A DNA stretch of 64,000 bases from CAIWHR01 sp963726775. Lineage in GTDB: Bacteria; Pseudomonadota; Gammaproteobacteria; Burkholderiales; Casimicrobiaceae. A model generated the notes under the pieces. The model was not told where the DNA came from, ran no database searches, and saw only the letters and a program-made list of their open reading frames with translations. The translations under genes and the position numbers were made by a program. Of the stretch, positions 43,680-53,897 are shown one piece after another. Location: positions 124,001-188,000 of the forward strand of contig CAVSDL010000012.1 in assembly GCA_963726775.1 (NCBI GenBank), in the 5' to 3' direction. Each line of letters begins with the position of its first letter. Within the stretch, counting starts at the first letter, position 1.

Positions 43680-46118
43680 ATGAACAAGACAACGACCGAA
43701 ACGACGGCCCGCCCGCCCTTGTCGCGCGAAATGTCGAAGATCCTGGCCGATTGCCGGGATCTGGCGATTCATCGTCTGTTGCTTTCGTTTACGGCGATGC
43801 TCGATCACATCTCCGACATGCTGATGGACCGGGCCAGCAGGACCGACGTGCGCGAGGAGCAGCAGACATTCCTCGACGCGCGCGCCGCGCTCAGCGTCGA
43901 CCGCCCTTCGCTGATGGCCGAGTTCGAACGGCGGCTGCGGACCGTGGTCAATGACCGGATCGCGGGCAAGGAGGAAGCCAAGGCCGATTTCTCCAAGGTC
44001 GATTTCAACAAATTGGCGCTCGTCGATACGAATTCGATGGACGAGTCGGTCATCACCGGCAACATCACGCGCGGCGTCGAGAACGTCTGCCACGACGAGC
44101 TGCAGATGCTCACGCGCGGCATCGGCCACATGCTTGGACGGCCCGACCTCGACAACACGACCAATCCGCTCGCGCCCGCGGCGATCGTCGATGCATTTGC
44201 CGAGGCCCTCAAATCCGTCCTGGCGGGGGAGCGGATCAAGTTCGCGATTCTCAAGGAGCTGAACCAGTCCTCGCTCGAGGACATCAACGTCATCTACGCC
44301 GATATCAACAAGCATTTGCAGAACCTCAAGGTCGTTCCCGCGGGCCTTCGCGTTCGGAGCGCCGGTCGCCGCGATGCCAATCCGATGGAACGCGCGCGGG
44401 CCGCGGCCGCCGCGCGGGCGGAAGCGGTCGCCAGTGCGGCAGCCCGGCGCGCCGAAGCTCCGGCCGCCGCCGCCGAGGTCGACGTCATGACGCTGTTCCG
44501 CCGGATGCTGGGCGGACAAACGCCGCCCCCGCGCTTTGCCCCTGGTACGGCCCCGATGGGTGGGCCCCTGGGCGGCGTATCCACGGGCGGCGGATCCATG
44601 GGCGGCATGGCCGATCAGGGACAGGGCGATTTCCCGCAGATCGATGTCGGCAGGGCACTGCGCTACATCCCGCGGGGGCCGCTCGCCCCGCTGCCGTCGG
44701 GGTACATCCCGGGCATGCCCATCATCGCGACGCCCGCGCTGGGCGAGGGCCTCGCGCGGCTGCAGGCCGGCGAAACCGATTTCGACCTCGGCGACGGCAC
44801 GCTGGTCGATTTCGCGGGCATCCCGGAAGGCCGTCACAACGTATTGCGCGACCTCCAGGATTCGTCGCTGGGCAAGAAAGCGAACCAGCTCGAGGCGATG
44901 ACGATCGAGCTGGTCGCGATGCTGTTCGATTTCATCTTCGAGACCAAGGACCTGCCGGACGGCATCAAGGCGCTGCTCGCGCGGCTGCAGATTCCCGTGC
45001 TGAAGGCGGCGATGCTCGATGGCGCGTTCTTCGCCAAGAAGTCGCATCCATCGCGCCTGCTGGTCAATGCGCTCGCGGAAGCGGGCCTCGGCTGGTCCCC
45101 GGTGATGGGGCAGGATGACCCGCTCTACGGCAAGATCGGCGGCATCGTCCACAAGATTCTCGATGGCTTCAGCGACAACCTCGTCATCTTCGACGAAGCG
45201 CGCGCCGAGCTCGCACAGTTTCTCGCCGAGGAGGAGAGCGCCGCCGAGGCCAACATCCAGTCCACGGCCGAGGAGATCAATCAGAACGACCGCCAGCAGC
45301 TCGCGGCCGCGGTGGCCAAGACGGAAATCGAGCGGCGCATCGAAGCGTATCCGATCCCGAACTTCCTCGCCGTGTTCCTGCGTCTGCGCTGGCAGAGCGC
45401 GCTCGAAAGCGTCTACCTCAGGCAGGGGGAGGAAAGCGAGTCCTGGGGCCAGGCGGTCGCCACGCTCGAGGACCTCGTCTGGAGCGTGCAGCCGAAAAAG
45501 ACCAACGAGGACCGCAAGCATCTGGTGGCGCTGTTGCCGTCGCTGCTGAAGCGGCTGTCGGCGGGGATGCAGGGCGTGCCGTGGCCACCCGAGGACCGCG
45601 AGCGTTTCATGTCCAACCTGGTCGAGGCGCATGCGGCCGCCGTGAAGCCGGCGCTCGCCTCGGCGCCGCTTCCTACCTCCGCGGTCGCCGAGCAGGCGAA
45701 GGCCGAAGCCGAGCAGGCCAAGGCTGCCGGCGACGACGTCGCGGCCGCGAAGGCCGAAGAACTCGCGGTGGCCATGTCCGCTGCCGAACCGGCGCCGGTC
45801 GAGGAAATTCCCGAGGTCATCGACGACCAGTACTTCGAGATCGCGCAGAGCCTCGAGCGCGGCACGTGGATCGAGTTCGAATCGGAAGACGGCCAGCTGG
45901 CGTTCGCGAAGCTGGCGTGGATCAGTCCGCTGCGCGGCACGTACCTGTTCACGAACCGGCAGGGGCAAAAGGCGCTGTCGATGACCGCCGAGGAACTCGC
46001 CGTGCGCTTCCGCAACGACCAGGCGCGGCTGGTCGAGGCCGAACCGCTGATCGACCGCGCGTTCGGCAACATGATGGCGCAGATCAGCGACAAGTTTCCC
46101 GAGCCGTCGGAACTCTGA
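43680..46118 (+). CDS. DUF1631 domain-containing protein
   Basis: An 812-residue cytoplasmic protein of the DUF1631 family, found in beta- and gammaproteobacteria and of unknown function (sometimes mislabelled thymidine phosphorylase). The N-terminal helical part (~15-230) contains LADCRDLAIHRLLLSF. An Ala/Arg-rich and then Gly/Met/Pro-rich linker (~235-330) follows. The conserved core includes HNVLRDLQDSSLGKKANQLE, DQLV-like helices and HPSRLLVNALAEAGLGW. The C-terminal ~100 residues (GTWIEFESEDGQLAFAKLAW, SPLRGTYLFTNRQGQKALSM) look PilZ-like, suggesting a possible cyclic-di-GMP link, which is inference. Start uncertain by a few codons. Confidence 0.82.
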   Translation: MNKTTTETTARPPLSREMSKILADCRDLAIHRLLLSFTAMLDHISDMLMDRASRTDVREEQQTFLDARAALSVDRPSLMAEFERRLRTVVNDRIAGKEEAKADFSKVDFNKLALVDTNSMDESVITGNITRGVENVCHDELQMLTRGIGHMLGRPDLDNTTNPLAPAAIVDAFAEALKSVLAGERIKFAILKELNQSSLEDINVIYADINKHLQNLKVVPAGLRVRSAGRRDANPMERARAAAAARAEAVASAAARRAEAPAAAAEVDVMTLFRRMLGGQTPPPRFAPGTAPMGGPLGGVSTGGGSMGGMADQGQGDFPQIDVGRALRYIPRGPLAPLPSGYIPGMPIIATPALGEGLARLQAGETDFDLGDGTLVDFAGIPEGRHNVLRDLQDSSLGKKANQLEAMTIELVAMLFDFIFETKDLPDGIKALLARLQIPVLKAAMLDGAFFAKKSHPSRLLVNALAEAGLGWSPVMGQDDPLYGKIGGIVHKILDGFSDNLVIFDEARAELAQFLAEEESAAEANIQSTAEEINQNDRQQLAAAVAKTEIERRIEAYPIPNFLAVFLRLRWQSALESVYLRQGEESESWGQAVATLEDLVWSVQPKKTNEDRKHLVALLPSLLKRLSAGMQGVPWPPEDRERFMSNLVEAHAAAVKPALASAPLPTSAVAEQAKAEAEQAKAAGDDVAAAKAEELAVAMSAAEPAPVEEIPEVIDDQYFEIAQSLERGTWIEFESEDGQLAFAKLAWISPLRGTYLFTNRQGQKALSMTAEELAVRFRNDQARLVEAEPLIDRAFGNMMAQISDKFPEPSEL

Positions 46119-46134
46119 AGCGGTGCGGGCGCGT

Positions 46135-46171
46135 GGCGCGGGACCGGCCCGCCCTCCGCGCCGGGTTTCTT
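46135..46171 (+). terminator. Probable intrinsic terminator after the DUF1631 gene
   Basis: Perfect seven-base stem GGCGCGG (46135-46141) and CCGCGCC (46156-46162), then GGGTTTCTT. It begins 16 bases after the stop. The T-run is short. Confidence 0.45.
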
Positions 46172-46201
46172 CCCTGCCTGCCGGCAAACGACGGAGCGAT
46201 C

Positions 46202-46984
46202 GTGGACTGCCCCCCAATCGGCGCGCTGATCATCGGCGACGAAATTCTGTCGGGCAAGCGGGCTGACCGGCATCTTGCGCACGTCATTGCCACGTTGGGC
46301 GAACGCGGCCTGACGCTCGGATGGGCCCGCTATGAAGGCGATGACCGCGCGCGGTTGACGGACGTGCTCCGCGAGTCGTTCACGCGCGGCGACACCGTGC
46401 TGGCCTTCGGCGGCGTCGGCGCGACGCCCGACGATCATACGCGGCAGGCGGCGGCTGGCGCGCTCGGCGTGCCCTTGATCCGGCATGCCGAGGCCGTGGC
46501 CGAGATCGAAGCGCGCTTCGGCGCCGAGGCTTACCCGCATCGCGTGTTGATGGCGGAGTTCCCGGCCGGCTGCGCGATCATTCCGAATCCGGTGAATCGC
46601 GTTGCATCCTTTTCGATCCGCGGCCACTACTTCTTCCCGGGATTCCCGCAGATGGCGTGGCCGATGCTCGATTGGGTGCTCGCAGCGCATGCGCCGTTGT
46701 TCGCCGCGCGGCCCGTGGCGGAGCGCGCCATCGTCGTGTACGGCGCCGGAGAAAGCCAGCTGCTGCCGGTGATGGACGACAACGTCGCGCGCTTTCCGGC
46801 CCTGAAGCTGTTCAGCCTGCCGTCGTTCCTTCCTGACGGCGGACGGCGGATCGAGCTCGGCGTGCGCGGCGACCCGTCGTTGCTCGACGCGGCGCTTGCG
46901 CACCTCGTCATGGGCGTCGAGGCCGGCGGGTTTCGCTGGGAGCCCCATGCCGTACCGGTGCCGGACGCAGGCGGCGCCTCGTGA
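46202..46984 (+). CDS. Molybdopterin-binding (CinA N-terminal-like) protein
   Basis: A 260-residue protein with a MoCF_biosynth/MoaB-like fold as in the N-terminal half of CinA. Motifs are GALIIGDEILSGKRADRHL and FGGVGATPDDHTRQAA; a second alpha/beta part follows, and no CinA deamidase domain is attached. GTG 46202 is chosen because GGAG stands five bases upstream. Members are annotated as competence/damage-inducible or molybdopterin-binding, but stand-alone forms have no established role. It overlaps the next gene as GTGA. Confidence 0.82.
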   Translation: MDCPPIGALIIGDEILSGKRADRHLAHVIATLGERGLTLGWARYEGDDRARLTDVLRESFTRGDTVLAFGGVGATPDDHTRQAAAGALGVPLIRHAEAVAEIEARFGAEAYPHRVLMAEFPAGCAIIPNPVNRVASFSIRGHYFFPGFPQMAWPMLDWVLAAHAPLFAARPVAERAIVVYGAGESQLLPVMDDNVARFPALKLFSLPSFLPDGGRRIELGVRGDPSLLDAALAHLVMGVEAGGFRWEPHAVPVPDAGGAS

Positions 46985-47559
46985 AGCGCGCGGCCCCTGT
47001 CCCGGTGCGCGGCGAATTGACGGAGAAGAGCGCCGTGCGGCAAAGTCCGGGTCAGGGCGAACGCGGACGCTGGTACGACGACGTGGAAATCGGCGAAGTC
47101 TTCGGCCGCTCGGTAACGATCACCGATGCGCACCTCGTGCTTGGTGCGGGCCTCATCGGAGACTTCAACCCCCATCACGTCGACGACGCCTACGCGAAGA
47201 AATCGCGGTTCGGCACGCGGATCCTGCATGGCGTGATCACCAGTGCGCTGATGGGGGCGCCGGTGGGCATGTATTTCCACGGCACCGCGATCGCCTACCT
47301 CGAGCACGCCGCTCGTTTCAAGGCGCCGGTGCGCGTCGGCGACACGCTGTCCACGACGTGGACCGTCGTGGACAAAGAGGCCAAGCCGCAACACGGCGGC
47401 GGTGTGGTGGTGCTCACCGGCGTGTGCCGCAACCAGAGCGGCATCGTGGTCGCCGACGCGAGCGGCAAGATGCTCGTCCACGGTCGCAGCCAGCCGGAGG
47501 AGTCGGGAAGCTCGGGACGATCTCGCGCGGGAACGCGACCGCGCCGATCCGCACGCTAG
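46981..47559 (+). CDS. MaoC-like (R)-enoyl-CoA hydratase
   Basis: A 192-residue hot-dog-fold protein of the MaoC/PhaJ type. The hydratase motif is at IGDFNPHHVDDAYAKKSRFG, with the Asp and His of the D-x-N-P-x-H pattern, followed by ILHGVITSALMG. The C-terminal 25 residues are basic and low in complexity. Start GTG 46981 overlaps the upstream stop (GTGA); the first 30 residues precede the conserved domain. Likely cytoplasmic hydration of an enoyl-CoA, substrate unknown. Convergent with pyrD. Confidence 0.85.
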   Translation: MKRAAPVPVRGELTEKSAVRQSPGQGERGRWYDDVEIGEVFGRSVTITDAHLVLGAGLIGDFNPHHVDDAYAKKSRFGTRILHGVITSALMGAPVGMYFHGTAIAYLEHAARFKAPVRVGDTLSTTWTVVDKEAKPQHGGGVVVLTGVCRNQSGIVVADASGKMLVHGRSQPEESGSSGRSRAGTRPRRSAR

Positions 47560-47619
47560 CCCGTGAATCGATGGCGTCCCGCGGTGCCTGACGCTTGACG
47601 CCGGCGGTTTGGCCCGCGC

Positions 47620-48639
47620 TCAGCTGCGCGCCAGCGTCCTCGCGCATTCCACGACAAGGTCGGGGCCGCGATAGATCAACCCCGTGTAGATCTGCACCAG
47701 CGTGGCCCCGGCGTCGATCTTTTCCTTCGCGTCATCGCCGGAAAGTATCCCGCCCACGCCGATGATCGGCAGTGCGCCATCGAGCGCCCTCGCGAGCGTC
47801 CGGATCACGGTGGTCGCCTGCGCGCGCAGCGGGCGTCCCGACAGGCCGCCAGCTTCGTTGCCGTTCCTTTGACCCTGGACGGCGTCGCGCGCTACCGTCG
47901 TGTTGGTGGCGATGACCGCATCGGCCCGGTGCCTGACCAGCCGTTTCGCGATGGCTTCAATCGCGGCAGGTGCCAGGTCGGGCGCGATCTTGATCGCCAT
48001 CGGCGTGTACTTGCCGTGCTGGTCGGCAAGCGCCGCCTGCTCGGCTTTCAGGGAGGCGAGCAAGGCGTCGAGAGCGTCTTCCGCCTGCAGATCGCGAAGT
48101 CCCCTCGTATTCGGCGACGAGATGTTGACGGCGACATACGACGCCCGAGCGTACACCGCGCGCAGGCAGGCAACGTAATCGTCGATGGCGCGGGCATTCG
48201 GCGTGTCGAAGTTCTTGCCGATGTTGAGACCGAGGATCCCGCGCCACGACGCGCGCGCAACATTGGCGAGGAAGCGCTCCACGCCGTCGTTGTTGAATCC
48301 CAGCCGATTGATCAGCGCCTCGGCCTCGGGAAGCCGGAAGATGCGCGGTTTCGGGTTGCCCGGCTGCGGTCGCGGCGTCACGGTTCCGCACTCGATGAAA
48401 CCGAAGCCGAGCGTCGCGAGGCCGTCGATATGCGCGGCGTTCTTGTCGAGGCCTGCGGCGAGCCCGATCCGGTTCGGGAACGGGAGCCCCATCGCGGTGA
48501 CCGGCGACGGCGGCAGGCGCGGCGCAAGCGCCTGTGCGAGGCCGAGCCTTGCGGCAGCGTCGAGGCTCGCGAAAGCCATCTCGTGCGCCGTTTCCGGGTC
48601 GAGCGCGAACAGCAGCGGGCGGAAGAACGGATACATCAT
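47620..48639 (-). CDS. pyrD: Dihydroorotate dehydrogenase (quinone), class 2
   Basis: A 339-residue class 2 dihydroorotate dehydrogenase, oxidising dihydroorotate to orotate at the membrane with quinone as acceptor. The N-terminal membrane-associating helix [24 protein letters not shown]-site NRLGFNN, the catalytic serine in [16 protein letters not shown] and the phosphate loop [10 protein letters not shown] with [13 protein letters not shown] are present. ATG 48639 or the adjacent ATG 48636. Divergent from mltB. Confidence 0.95.
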   Translation of the reverse strand: MMYPFFRPLLFALDPETAHEMAFASLDAAARLGLAQALAPRLPPSPVTAMGLPFPNRIGLAAGLDKNAAHIDGLATLGFGFIECGTVTPRPQPGNPKPRIFRLPEAEALINRLGFNNDGVERFLANVARASWRGILGLNIGKNFDTPNARAIDDYVACLRAVYARASYVAVNISSPNTRGLRDLQAEDALDALLASLKAEQAALADQHGKYTPMAIKIAPDLAPAAIEAIAKRLVRHRADAVIATNTTVARDAVQGQRNGNEAGGLSGRPLRAQATTVIRTLARALDGALPIIGVGGILSGDDAKEKIDAGATLVQIYTGLIYRGPDLVVECARTLARS

Positions 48640-48774
48640 CGCGGAAGCATCGGCGGCAATGCGGATCGGGCGGCGAATCCGCCGTCGATGGCGCACGGCG
48701 ATCGCGGGTGAGAGCGCGGCACGATGATAACATTCGCGCACTCCGGTTCCAGAACATCGTCGATCGCGCGCCCC

Positions 48775-49803
48775 ATGCTTCGCTCGCTTTGCGTTCTCCT
48801 GCTGACGCTCGCCGTAGCGCCTTCGTTCGCCGCCCCTGCGCCCGGGAGCCCGGCGCCGGGCGGCTACGCGGCGCGCGGTGACGTGCGCGCATTCATCGAT
48901 GAGATGGCGATCGACTACGGCTATGACCGCGCCGCGCTGCAACGCGCGTTTGCCGCGGCGCGCTACCAGCCGAAAGTCGTCGAGGCCATGCAGCGGCCGT
49001 TGCTGGACCCGCCGAAATGGCACGACTACGCTCCGCAATTCCTGTCGCAGGAGCGCATCGACGGCGGCGTCGGGTACTGGAATGCGAATGCCGGCGATCT
49101 CGCGCGCGCGGAGGAGCGTTACAGCGTTCCCGCCGAGGTGATCGTCGCCATTCTCGGCGTCGAAACGAATTACGGCCGCATCACCGGGAAGCATCGCGCG
49201 CTGGATGCACTCGCGACGCTGGCGTTCGATTACCCGCGTCGCGCGGCATTCTTCCGTGGCGAGCTGAAGCAATTCCTGCTGCTTGCGCGCGAACAGGGCG
49301 TCCCGCTGCCGGCGCCGAAGGGGTCGTACGCGGGCGCGCTCGGCGTGCCGCAGTTCATGCCGGGAAGCTATCGAGATTTCGCCGTCGATTTCGACGGCAA
49401 TGGCCGCATCGACCTCTGGACGAGTCCTGCCGACATCGTGGGCAGCGTCGCCAACTATCTGGCGCGCCACGACTGGCAGGGCGGGCAGCCGGCATTGCTG
49501 CCGGCGACGATCGCGCCCGAAAATCGGGACGCGGTGCTGCGATATCTCGACGGCGGCATCAGCGAGCGCCGCGCGCTGGCCGCCTGGGCGGCCGATGGCG
49601 TCACCGTGTCCGTGCCGCCGGGGGAGCTTGCGTCCGACCCGGTCGGGCTGTTGCTGCTCGAGGAAAAAGCGCCCGGCGGCGAGGAGGACGCGAGCTATTG
49701 GATCGCGTGCCGGAATTTCTACGTGATCACGCGCTACAACAAGAGCCGTCTCTATGCGGCGGCCGTATGGCAACTGGCGAAGGCAATCAAGGCCGCGCGA
49801 TGA
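48775..49803 (+). CDS. mltB: Lytic murein transglycosylase B
   Basis: A 342-residue periplasmic lytic transglycosylase (glycosyl hydrolase family 103) that cleaves peptidoglycan with formation of anhydromuramic acid. A Sec signal peptide covers about residues 1-20 (ends PSFAA, no lipobox cysteine). The catalytic glutamate is E130 in [33 protein letters not shown] is family-typical. ATG 48775 is favoured over 48724 because it begins directly with the signal peptide. Soluble rather than lipoprotein form, as in many betaproteobacteria. Confidence 0.92.
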   Translation: MLRSLCVLLLTLAVAPSFAAPAPGSPAPGGYAARGDVRAFIDEMAIDYGYDRAALQRAFAAARYQPKVVEAMQRPLLDPPKWHDYAPQFLSQERIDGGVGYWNANAGDLARAEERYSVPAEVIVAILGVETNYGRITGKHRALDALATLAFDYPRRAAFFRGELKQFLLLAREQGVPLPAPKGSYAGALGVPQFMPGSYRDFAVDFDGNGRIDLWTSPADIVGSVANYLARHDWQGGQPALLPATIAPENRDAVLRYLDGGISERRALAAWAADGVTVSVPPGELASDPVGLLLLEEKAPGGEEDASYWIACRNFYVITRYNKSRLYAAAVWQLAKAIKAAR

Positions 49804-49879
49804 CAGGGCGACCACCCGGTGCAATGCAAGCGACGGCGGTGACCCGCAGTGTCTCGTACCGATCTGTCGGACCTTGCCC

Positions 49880-52660
49880 ATGACCGACGTCCCCGATCGC
49901 CAGTCCGACAAGGACCTGCCGTTGCGCGAGGATACGCGGCTGCTTGGCCGGCTGCTGGGCGATGTGCTCCGCGCGCAGGCGGGGGACGCGGGATTCGCGA
50001 GAATCGAGGCGATCCGGCAGACGGCGATCCGATTCCGCCGCGCGGGGCCCGACGACGCGCCGGCGGTGCGAAAGGAACTGGTCGCGCTGCAGACGGGTTT
50101 GCCGATCGGCGAGACGCTCGACGTCGTCCGCGCGTTCAGCTATTTCTCGCACCTCGCGAACCTCGCCGAGGACGTCCACCAGAATCGGCGCCGCCGCGCG
50201 CACGCCTTGGCCGGATCGCCGCCGCAGCGTGGCAGTCTCGCCGATGCGTTCGAGCGCATCGCGGCGCAGGGCAACGGCACGCGCGCGATCGCGGAGTGGT
50301 TCGACGCGGCGCTGGTGAGCCCGGTGCTGACCGCGCATCCGACCGAGGTCCAGCGCAAGAGCATCCTCGATTGCGAGCGCGAGATCGTGCGTCTGCTGCA
50401 ATGGCGTGATCGCGTACTGCTCACGCCCGAGGAAACGGTCGAGTTCGAAACGGGACTCTACCGGCAGGTGCTCGCATTGTGGCAGACCGCGATGATTCGC
50501 CTGACGAAGCTCAAGGTGACGGACGAGATCGACAACGGCCTCTCGTATTACCGATACACGTTTCTTGCCGAAGTGCCGAAACTCTACCTTTCGCTCGAGG
50601 CGCGGTTGCAAACCCGGTTCGACGCCATCCCGTGCCGGGTGCTGCCTCCCTTCCTGAAGCTGGGCTCGTGGATCGGCGGCGATCGTGACGGCAATCCGTT
50701 CGTCGTCGCCGAGACCCTGACCTACGCGATCACCGCGCAGTCCGCGGTGGCGTTCGCGCATTATCTGGAGCAAATCCACCTGCTGGGTGGCGAGCTTTCC
50801 CTGTCGACGCGGCTCGTGCGACCCACGGCGGAGTTGTCGGCGCTGGCGGCCACTGCGCACGACGCGAATCCCCATCGTGCGGACGAACCGTATCGGCAGG
50901 CGCTGATCGGCATCTATGCGCGGGTGGCTGCGACTGCCGCGTCGCTCGCCGGTTACGCGCCGCCGCGTGCGCCGCATGCCGATCTGCCACCCTATGCGAC
51001 GCCGGGCGAATTGCTGGCCGATCTCCGGGTGATCGACGCGTCGTTGGCATCGCACGGCGCTACTCCGCTCGCGGCGGGCCGCCTCGCGCCGTTGATCCGC
51101 GCCGTCGGCGTCTTCGGCTTCCATCTCGCCGTGCTCGACCTGCGCCAGAATTCCGACGTGCACGAGGCGGTCGTCGGCGAGCTGTTGGCGCGCGCCGGGG
51201 TCGTCGCCGACTACCGGTCGTTGTCCGAGGCTGAGCGAGTCGCCTTGCTCACCGGCGAACTGGTGAGTCCCCGCCTCCTCGATTCGCCGCACCTCCCTTG
51301 CTCCGATCGCACCGCCTCGGAGCTGGCGATCCTCAAGCAGGCTGCCGCCATTCACCGCCGCTTCGGCGCCGCCGCGCTTTCGAATTGCGTGATCTCGAAA
51401 TGCCAGTCGGTGTCCGACCTGCTCGAGGTCGCGATCCTGCTGAAGGAAGTCGGATTGCTGCGGGGTAGCGCTCTCGCCGTCAACATCGTTCCGCTGTTCG
51501 AAACCATCGAGGACCTCGAGCGGAGCGCGGCGATCATGCGCGGCGCGTTCGCCTTGCCCTGCTATCGGGCCTGGCTCGAGGGCCGCGGCGGCTGGCAGGA
51601 GGTGATGCTCGGCTACTCCGACAGCAACAAGGATGGCGGCTACCTCACCGCGAACTGGGCACTCTATCGCGCGGAGCTCGCCCTGGTCGACGCGTTCCGC
51701 GCCCATGGCGTCAAGCTGCGGCTTTTTCACGGCCGCGGCGGAACCGTGGGCCGCGGCGGGGGGCCGAGCTTCGAGGCGATCCTCGCGCAGCCGACGGGCA
51801 GCGTCGCCGGCGGGCTGCGCGTCACCGAGCAGGGCGAGATCATCGCGAGCAAGTACTCGGATCCCGATCTCGGCCGGCGCAATCTGGAAACGCTGGTCGC
51901 GGCGACGCTCGAGGCGAGTCTGCTCGACACCGAGCGGCTCGAAGACCGGGCGGCGCAATTCTACGGCGCGATGGATGCGCTTTCGGCGTGCGCATACGCT
52001 GCCTACCGCGGACTCGTCTACGAGACGCCGGAGTTCCTGCCGTATTTCCGCGCCGCGACGCCGATCGCGGAAATCGCCGGTCTCAACATCGGCAGCCGGC
52101 CGGCGTCCCGCACCGCTTCGACGCGAATCGAGGACCTGCGCGCGATACCCTGGGTCTTCAGCTGGGGCCAGTGCCGGTTGATGCTGCCGGGCTGGTATGG
52201 CTTTGGCACGGCCGTCGAGGCGTGGCTCGCGAACCATCGGAACGGGCCGATCGCAGGCGTGGCGCTGCTCGCCGAAATGCACGAACGCTGGCCGTTTTTC
52301 CGGAGCGTGCTCTCGAACATGGCGATGGTGCTGGCGAAGACCGACCTGGCGATCGCGTCGCGCTATGCGGAACTCGTTCCCGATTCCGCTCCGCGCGAGG
52401 CAATCTTCGGCCGCATTGCGTCCGAGCACGACCGCACGGTCCGGCAGGTCCTCGCCATCACGGGGCATGCGAGCCTGCTCGAGGACAACCCGACGCTGGC
52501 GCGGAGCATCCGCAACCGCTTTCCCTATCTCGATCCGCTGAATCACCTGCAGGTCGAGCTCTTGCGCCGGTTTCGCGCCGGCCAGACCGACGAGCGGACG
52601 CAGCGCGCAATCCACCTTACTATCAATGGCTTGGCTGCAGGTCTTCGCAACAGCGGGTGA
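49880..52660 (+). CDS. ppc: Phosphoenolpyruvate carboxylase
   Basis: A 926-residue enzyme fixing bicarbonate onto phosphoenolpyruvate to give oxaloacetate. The catalytic histidine is H153 in [12 protein letters not shown], and the second signature is [15 protein letters not shown] with K584. [16 protein letters not shown] follows, and the C-terminus ends [11 protein letters not shown] as usual. ATG 49880 ([15 protein letters not shown]) is the family start. It lies 76 bases after mltB. Full length with all motifs. Confidence 0.96.
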   Translation: MTDVPDRQSDKDLPLREDTRLLGRLLGDVLRAQAGDAGFARIEAIRQTAIRFRRAGPDDAPAVRKELVALQTGLPIGETLDVVRAFSYFSHLANLAEDVHQNRRRRAHALAGSPPQRGSLADAFERIAAQGNGTRAIAEWFDAALVSPVLTAHPTEVQRKSILDCEREIVRLLQWRDRVLLTPEETVEFETGLYRQVLALWQTAMIRLTKLKVTDEIDNGLSYYRYTFLAEVPKLYLSLEARLQTRFDAIPCRVLPPFLKLGSWIGGDRDGNPFVVAETLTYAITAQSAVAFAHYLEQIHLLGGELSLSTRLVRPTAELSALAATAHDANPHRADEPYRQALIGIYARVAATAASLAGYAPPRAPHADLPPYATPGELLADLRVIDASLASHGATPLAAGRLAPLIRAVGVFGFHLAVLDLRQNSDVHEAVVGELLARAGVVADYRSLSEAERVALLTGELVSPRLLDSPHLPCSDRTASELAILKQAAAIHRRFGAAALSNCVISKCQSVSDLLEVAILLKEVGLLRGSALAVNIVPLFETIEDLERSAAIMRGAFALPCYRAWLEGRGGWQEVMLGYSDSNKDGGYLTANWALYRAELALVDAFRAHGVKLRLFHGRGGTVGRGGGPSFEAILAQPTGSVAGGLRVTEQGEIIASKYSDPDLGRRNLETLVAATLEASLLDTERLEDRAAQFYGAMDALSACAYAAYRGLVYETPEFLPYFRAATPIAEIAGLNIGSRPASRTASTRIEDLRAIPWVFSWGQCRLMLPGWYGFGTAVEAWLANHRNGPIAGVALLAEMHERWPFFRSVLSNMAMVLAKTDLAIASRYAELVPDSAPREAIFGRIASEHDRTVRQVLAITGHASLLEDNPTLARSIRNRFPYLDPLNHLQVELLRRFRAGQTDERTQRAIHLTINGLAAGLRNSG

Positions 52661-52714
52661 TCCGGACAGGTCGTGCCTGATCGCTATCCTTTGATCTGCA
52701 TCAAATACGAATAG

Positions 52715-52734
52715 TTCCCATTCCCATTCTCATT
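52715..52734. promoter_or_regulatory. Fur-box-like site upstream of fbpA
   Basis: TTCCCATTCCCATTCTCATT: three hexamers related to the Fur repeat (minus strand GAATGG/GAATGA type), the right half matching the CATTCTCATT half-site common in betaproteobacterial Fur boxes. It lies 68 bases before the fbpA ATG, fitting iron-repressed transcription. Confidence 0.5.
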
Positions 52735-52801
52735 GACTTCCCGATTTCCGGCCCGCAGAATCGGCGTTGTCGAGTACCGATCCCCCGAAGGTAGACCCGC
52801 C

Positions 52802-53848
52802 ATGAAACGAACCTCGCCCTTCCGCGCTTCGGCATCGACGATCGCGGCGCTTGCCATGATGCTGGGCACAACCGCCGCCTTCGCCGCCGAGGAACCCGTG
52901 CTCAATCTCTATTCGGCACGCCATTACCAGACCGACGAAGCGCTGTACGCCAACTTCACCAGGGCGACCGGCATCAGGATCAACCGCATCGAGGCCGGCG
53001 ACGAGCAGTTGCTCGAGCGCATCCGGAACGAAGGCGCGCAGAGCCCCGCCGACATCCTGATGATCGTCGATGCCGCGCGTCTATGGTCGGCGCAGGACCA
53101 GGGACTGTTCCAGCCGGTGAAGACCAGGACGCTGGAGAGCCGGATCCCTGCGGCGCTGCGCGATCCGGAAGGGAACTGGTACGGTTTTTCCAGCCGCGCG
53201 CGGGTGATCGTCTACAGCAGGCAGTCCGTGAATCCGTCCGATGTGGCGACGTACGAGTCGCTCGCCGATGCGAAGAACCGGGGGAAGGTCTGCACGCGGT
53301 CGGGCAGCCATCCGTACAACCTGTCGCTGGTCGCGGCACTGATTGCGCATCACGGCGAAGCGAAGACGGAGGAATGGGCGAAGGGCGTGGTCGCCAACAT
53401 GGCGCGCAGCCCGCGCGGCGGCGACACCGACCAGATCAAGGCGGTGGCAGCCGGCGAATGCGGCGTCGCGCTTTCGAATACCTATTACTACGTGCGCCTG
53501 ATGCGCTCGACGAAGCCCGAGGAGAAAGAGTGGGCGGCGAAGACCGGGCTCATCTGGCCGGACCAGGCAAGCTACGGCACGCACCTCAACGTCGCCGGGG
53601 CCGGCGTCCTCAAGCACGCGCCGCATCGGGACAACGCGGTGAAGTTTCTCGAGTATCTCGCCGGCGACGAGGCCCAGGCCTACTTCGCCAACGGCAATAA
53701 CGAGTGGCCCGCCGTGAAGGGCGCGGTCGCGAGGAACGCGGAGCTGGAGTCGCTCGGCACGTTCAAGGCCGACGCGCTGCCCATCGCGACGCTGGGAAAG
53801 AACACGCCGGCGGCGCAGAAACTGCTCGACCGCGCCGGATGGAAGTGA
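52802..53848 (+). CDS. fbpA: Fe(3+) ABC transporter substrate-binding protein
   Basis: A 348-residue periplasmic ferric-iron-binding protein (FbpA/FutA type). A signal peptide covers residues 1-28 (ends TAAFA). The mature start LNLYSARHYQTDEALYANF and the tyrosine cluster ALSNTYYYVRLM, which ligates iron in relatives, are clear. GFSSRARVIVYSR and GTHLNVAGAGVLKHAPH are also typical. A Fur-like box lies upstream. The cognate permease fbpB is convergent rather than downstream, and no ATPase gene is in the window. Confidence 0.92.
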   Translation: MKRTSPFRASASTIAALAMMLGTTAAFAAEEPVLNLYSARHYQTDEALYANFTRATGIRINRIEAGDEQLLERIRNEGAQSPADILMIVDAARLWSAQDQGLFQPVKTRTLESRIPAALRDPEGNWYGFSSRARVIVYSRQSVNPSDVATYESLADAKNRGKVCTRSGSHPYNLSLVAALIAHHGEAKTEEWAKGVVANMARSPRGGDTDQIKAVAAGECGVALSNTYYYVRLMRSTKPEEKEWAAKTGLIWPDQASYGTHLNVAGAGVLKHAPHRDNAVKFLEYLAGDEAQAYFANGNNEWPAVKGAVARNAELESLGTFKADALPIATLGKNTPAAQKLLDRAGWK

Positions 53849-53875
53849 CGCAACCGCACGACCGTGCACGGCGAT

Positions 53876-53892
53876 GCCGGGGCCGACCCGGC
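53876..53892. terminator. Hairpin between convergent fbpA and fbpB
   Basis: Perfect six-base stem GCCGGG/CCCGGC with a five-base loop in the 49-base gap between the two stop codons. No T-run on either strand, so termination is only possible, not shown. Confidence 0.35.
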
Positions 53893-53897
53893 AACGC

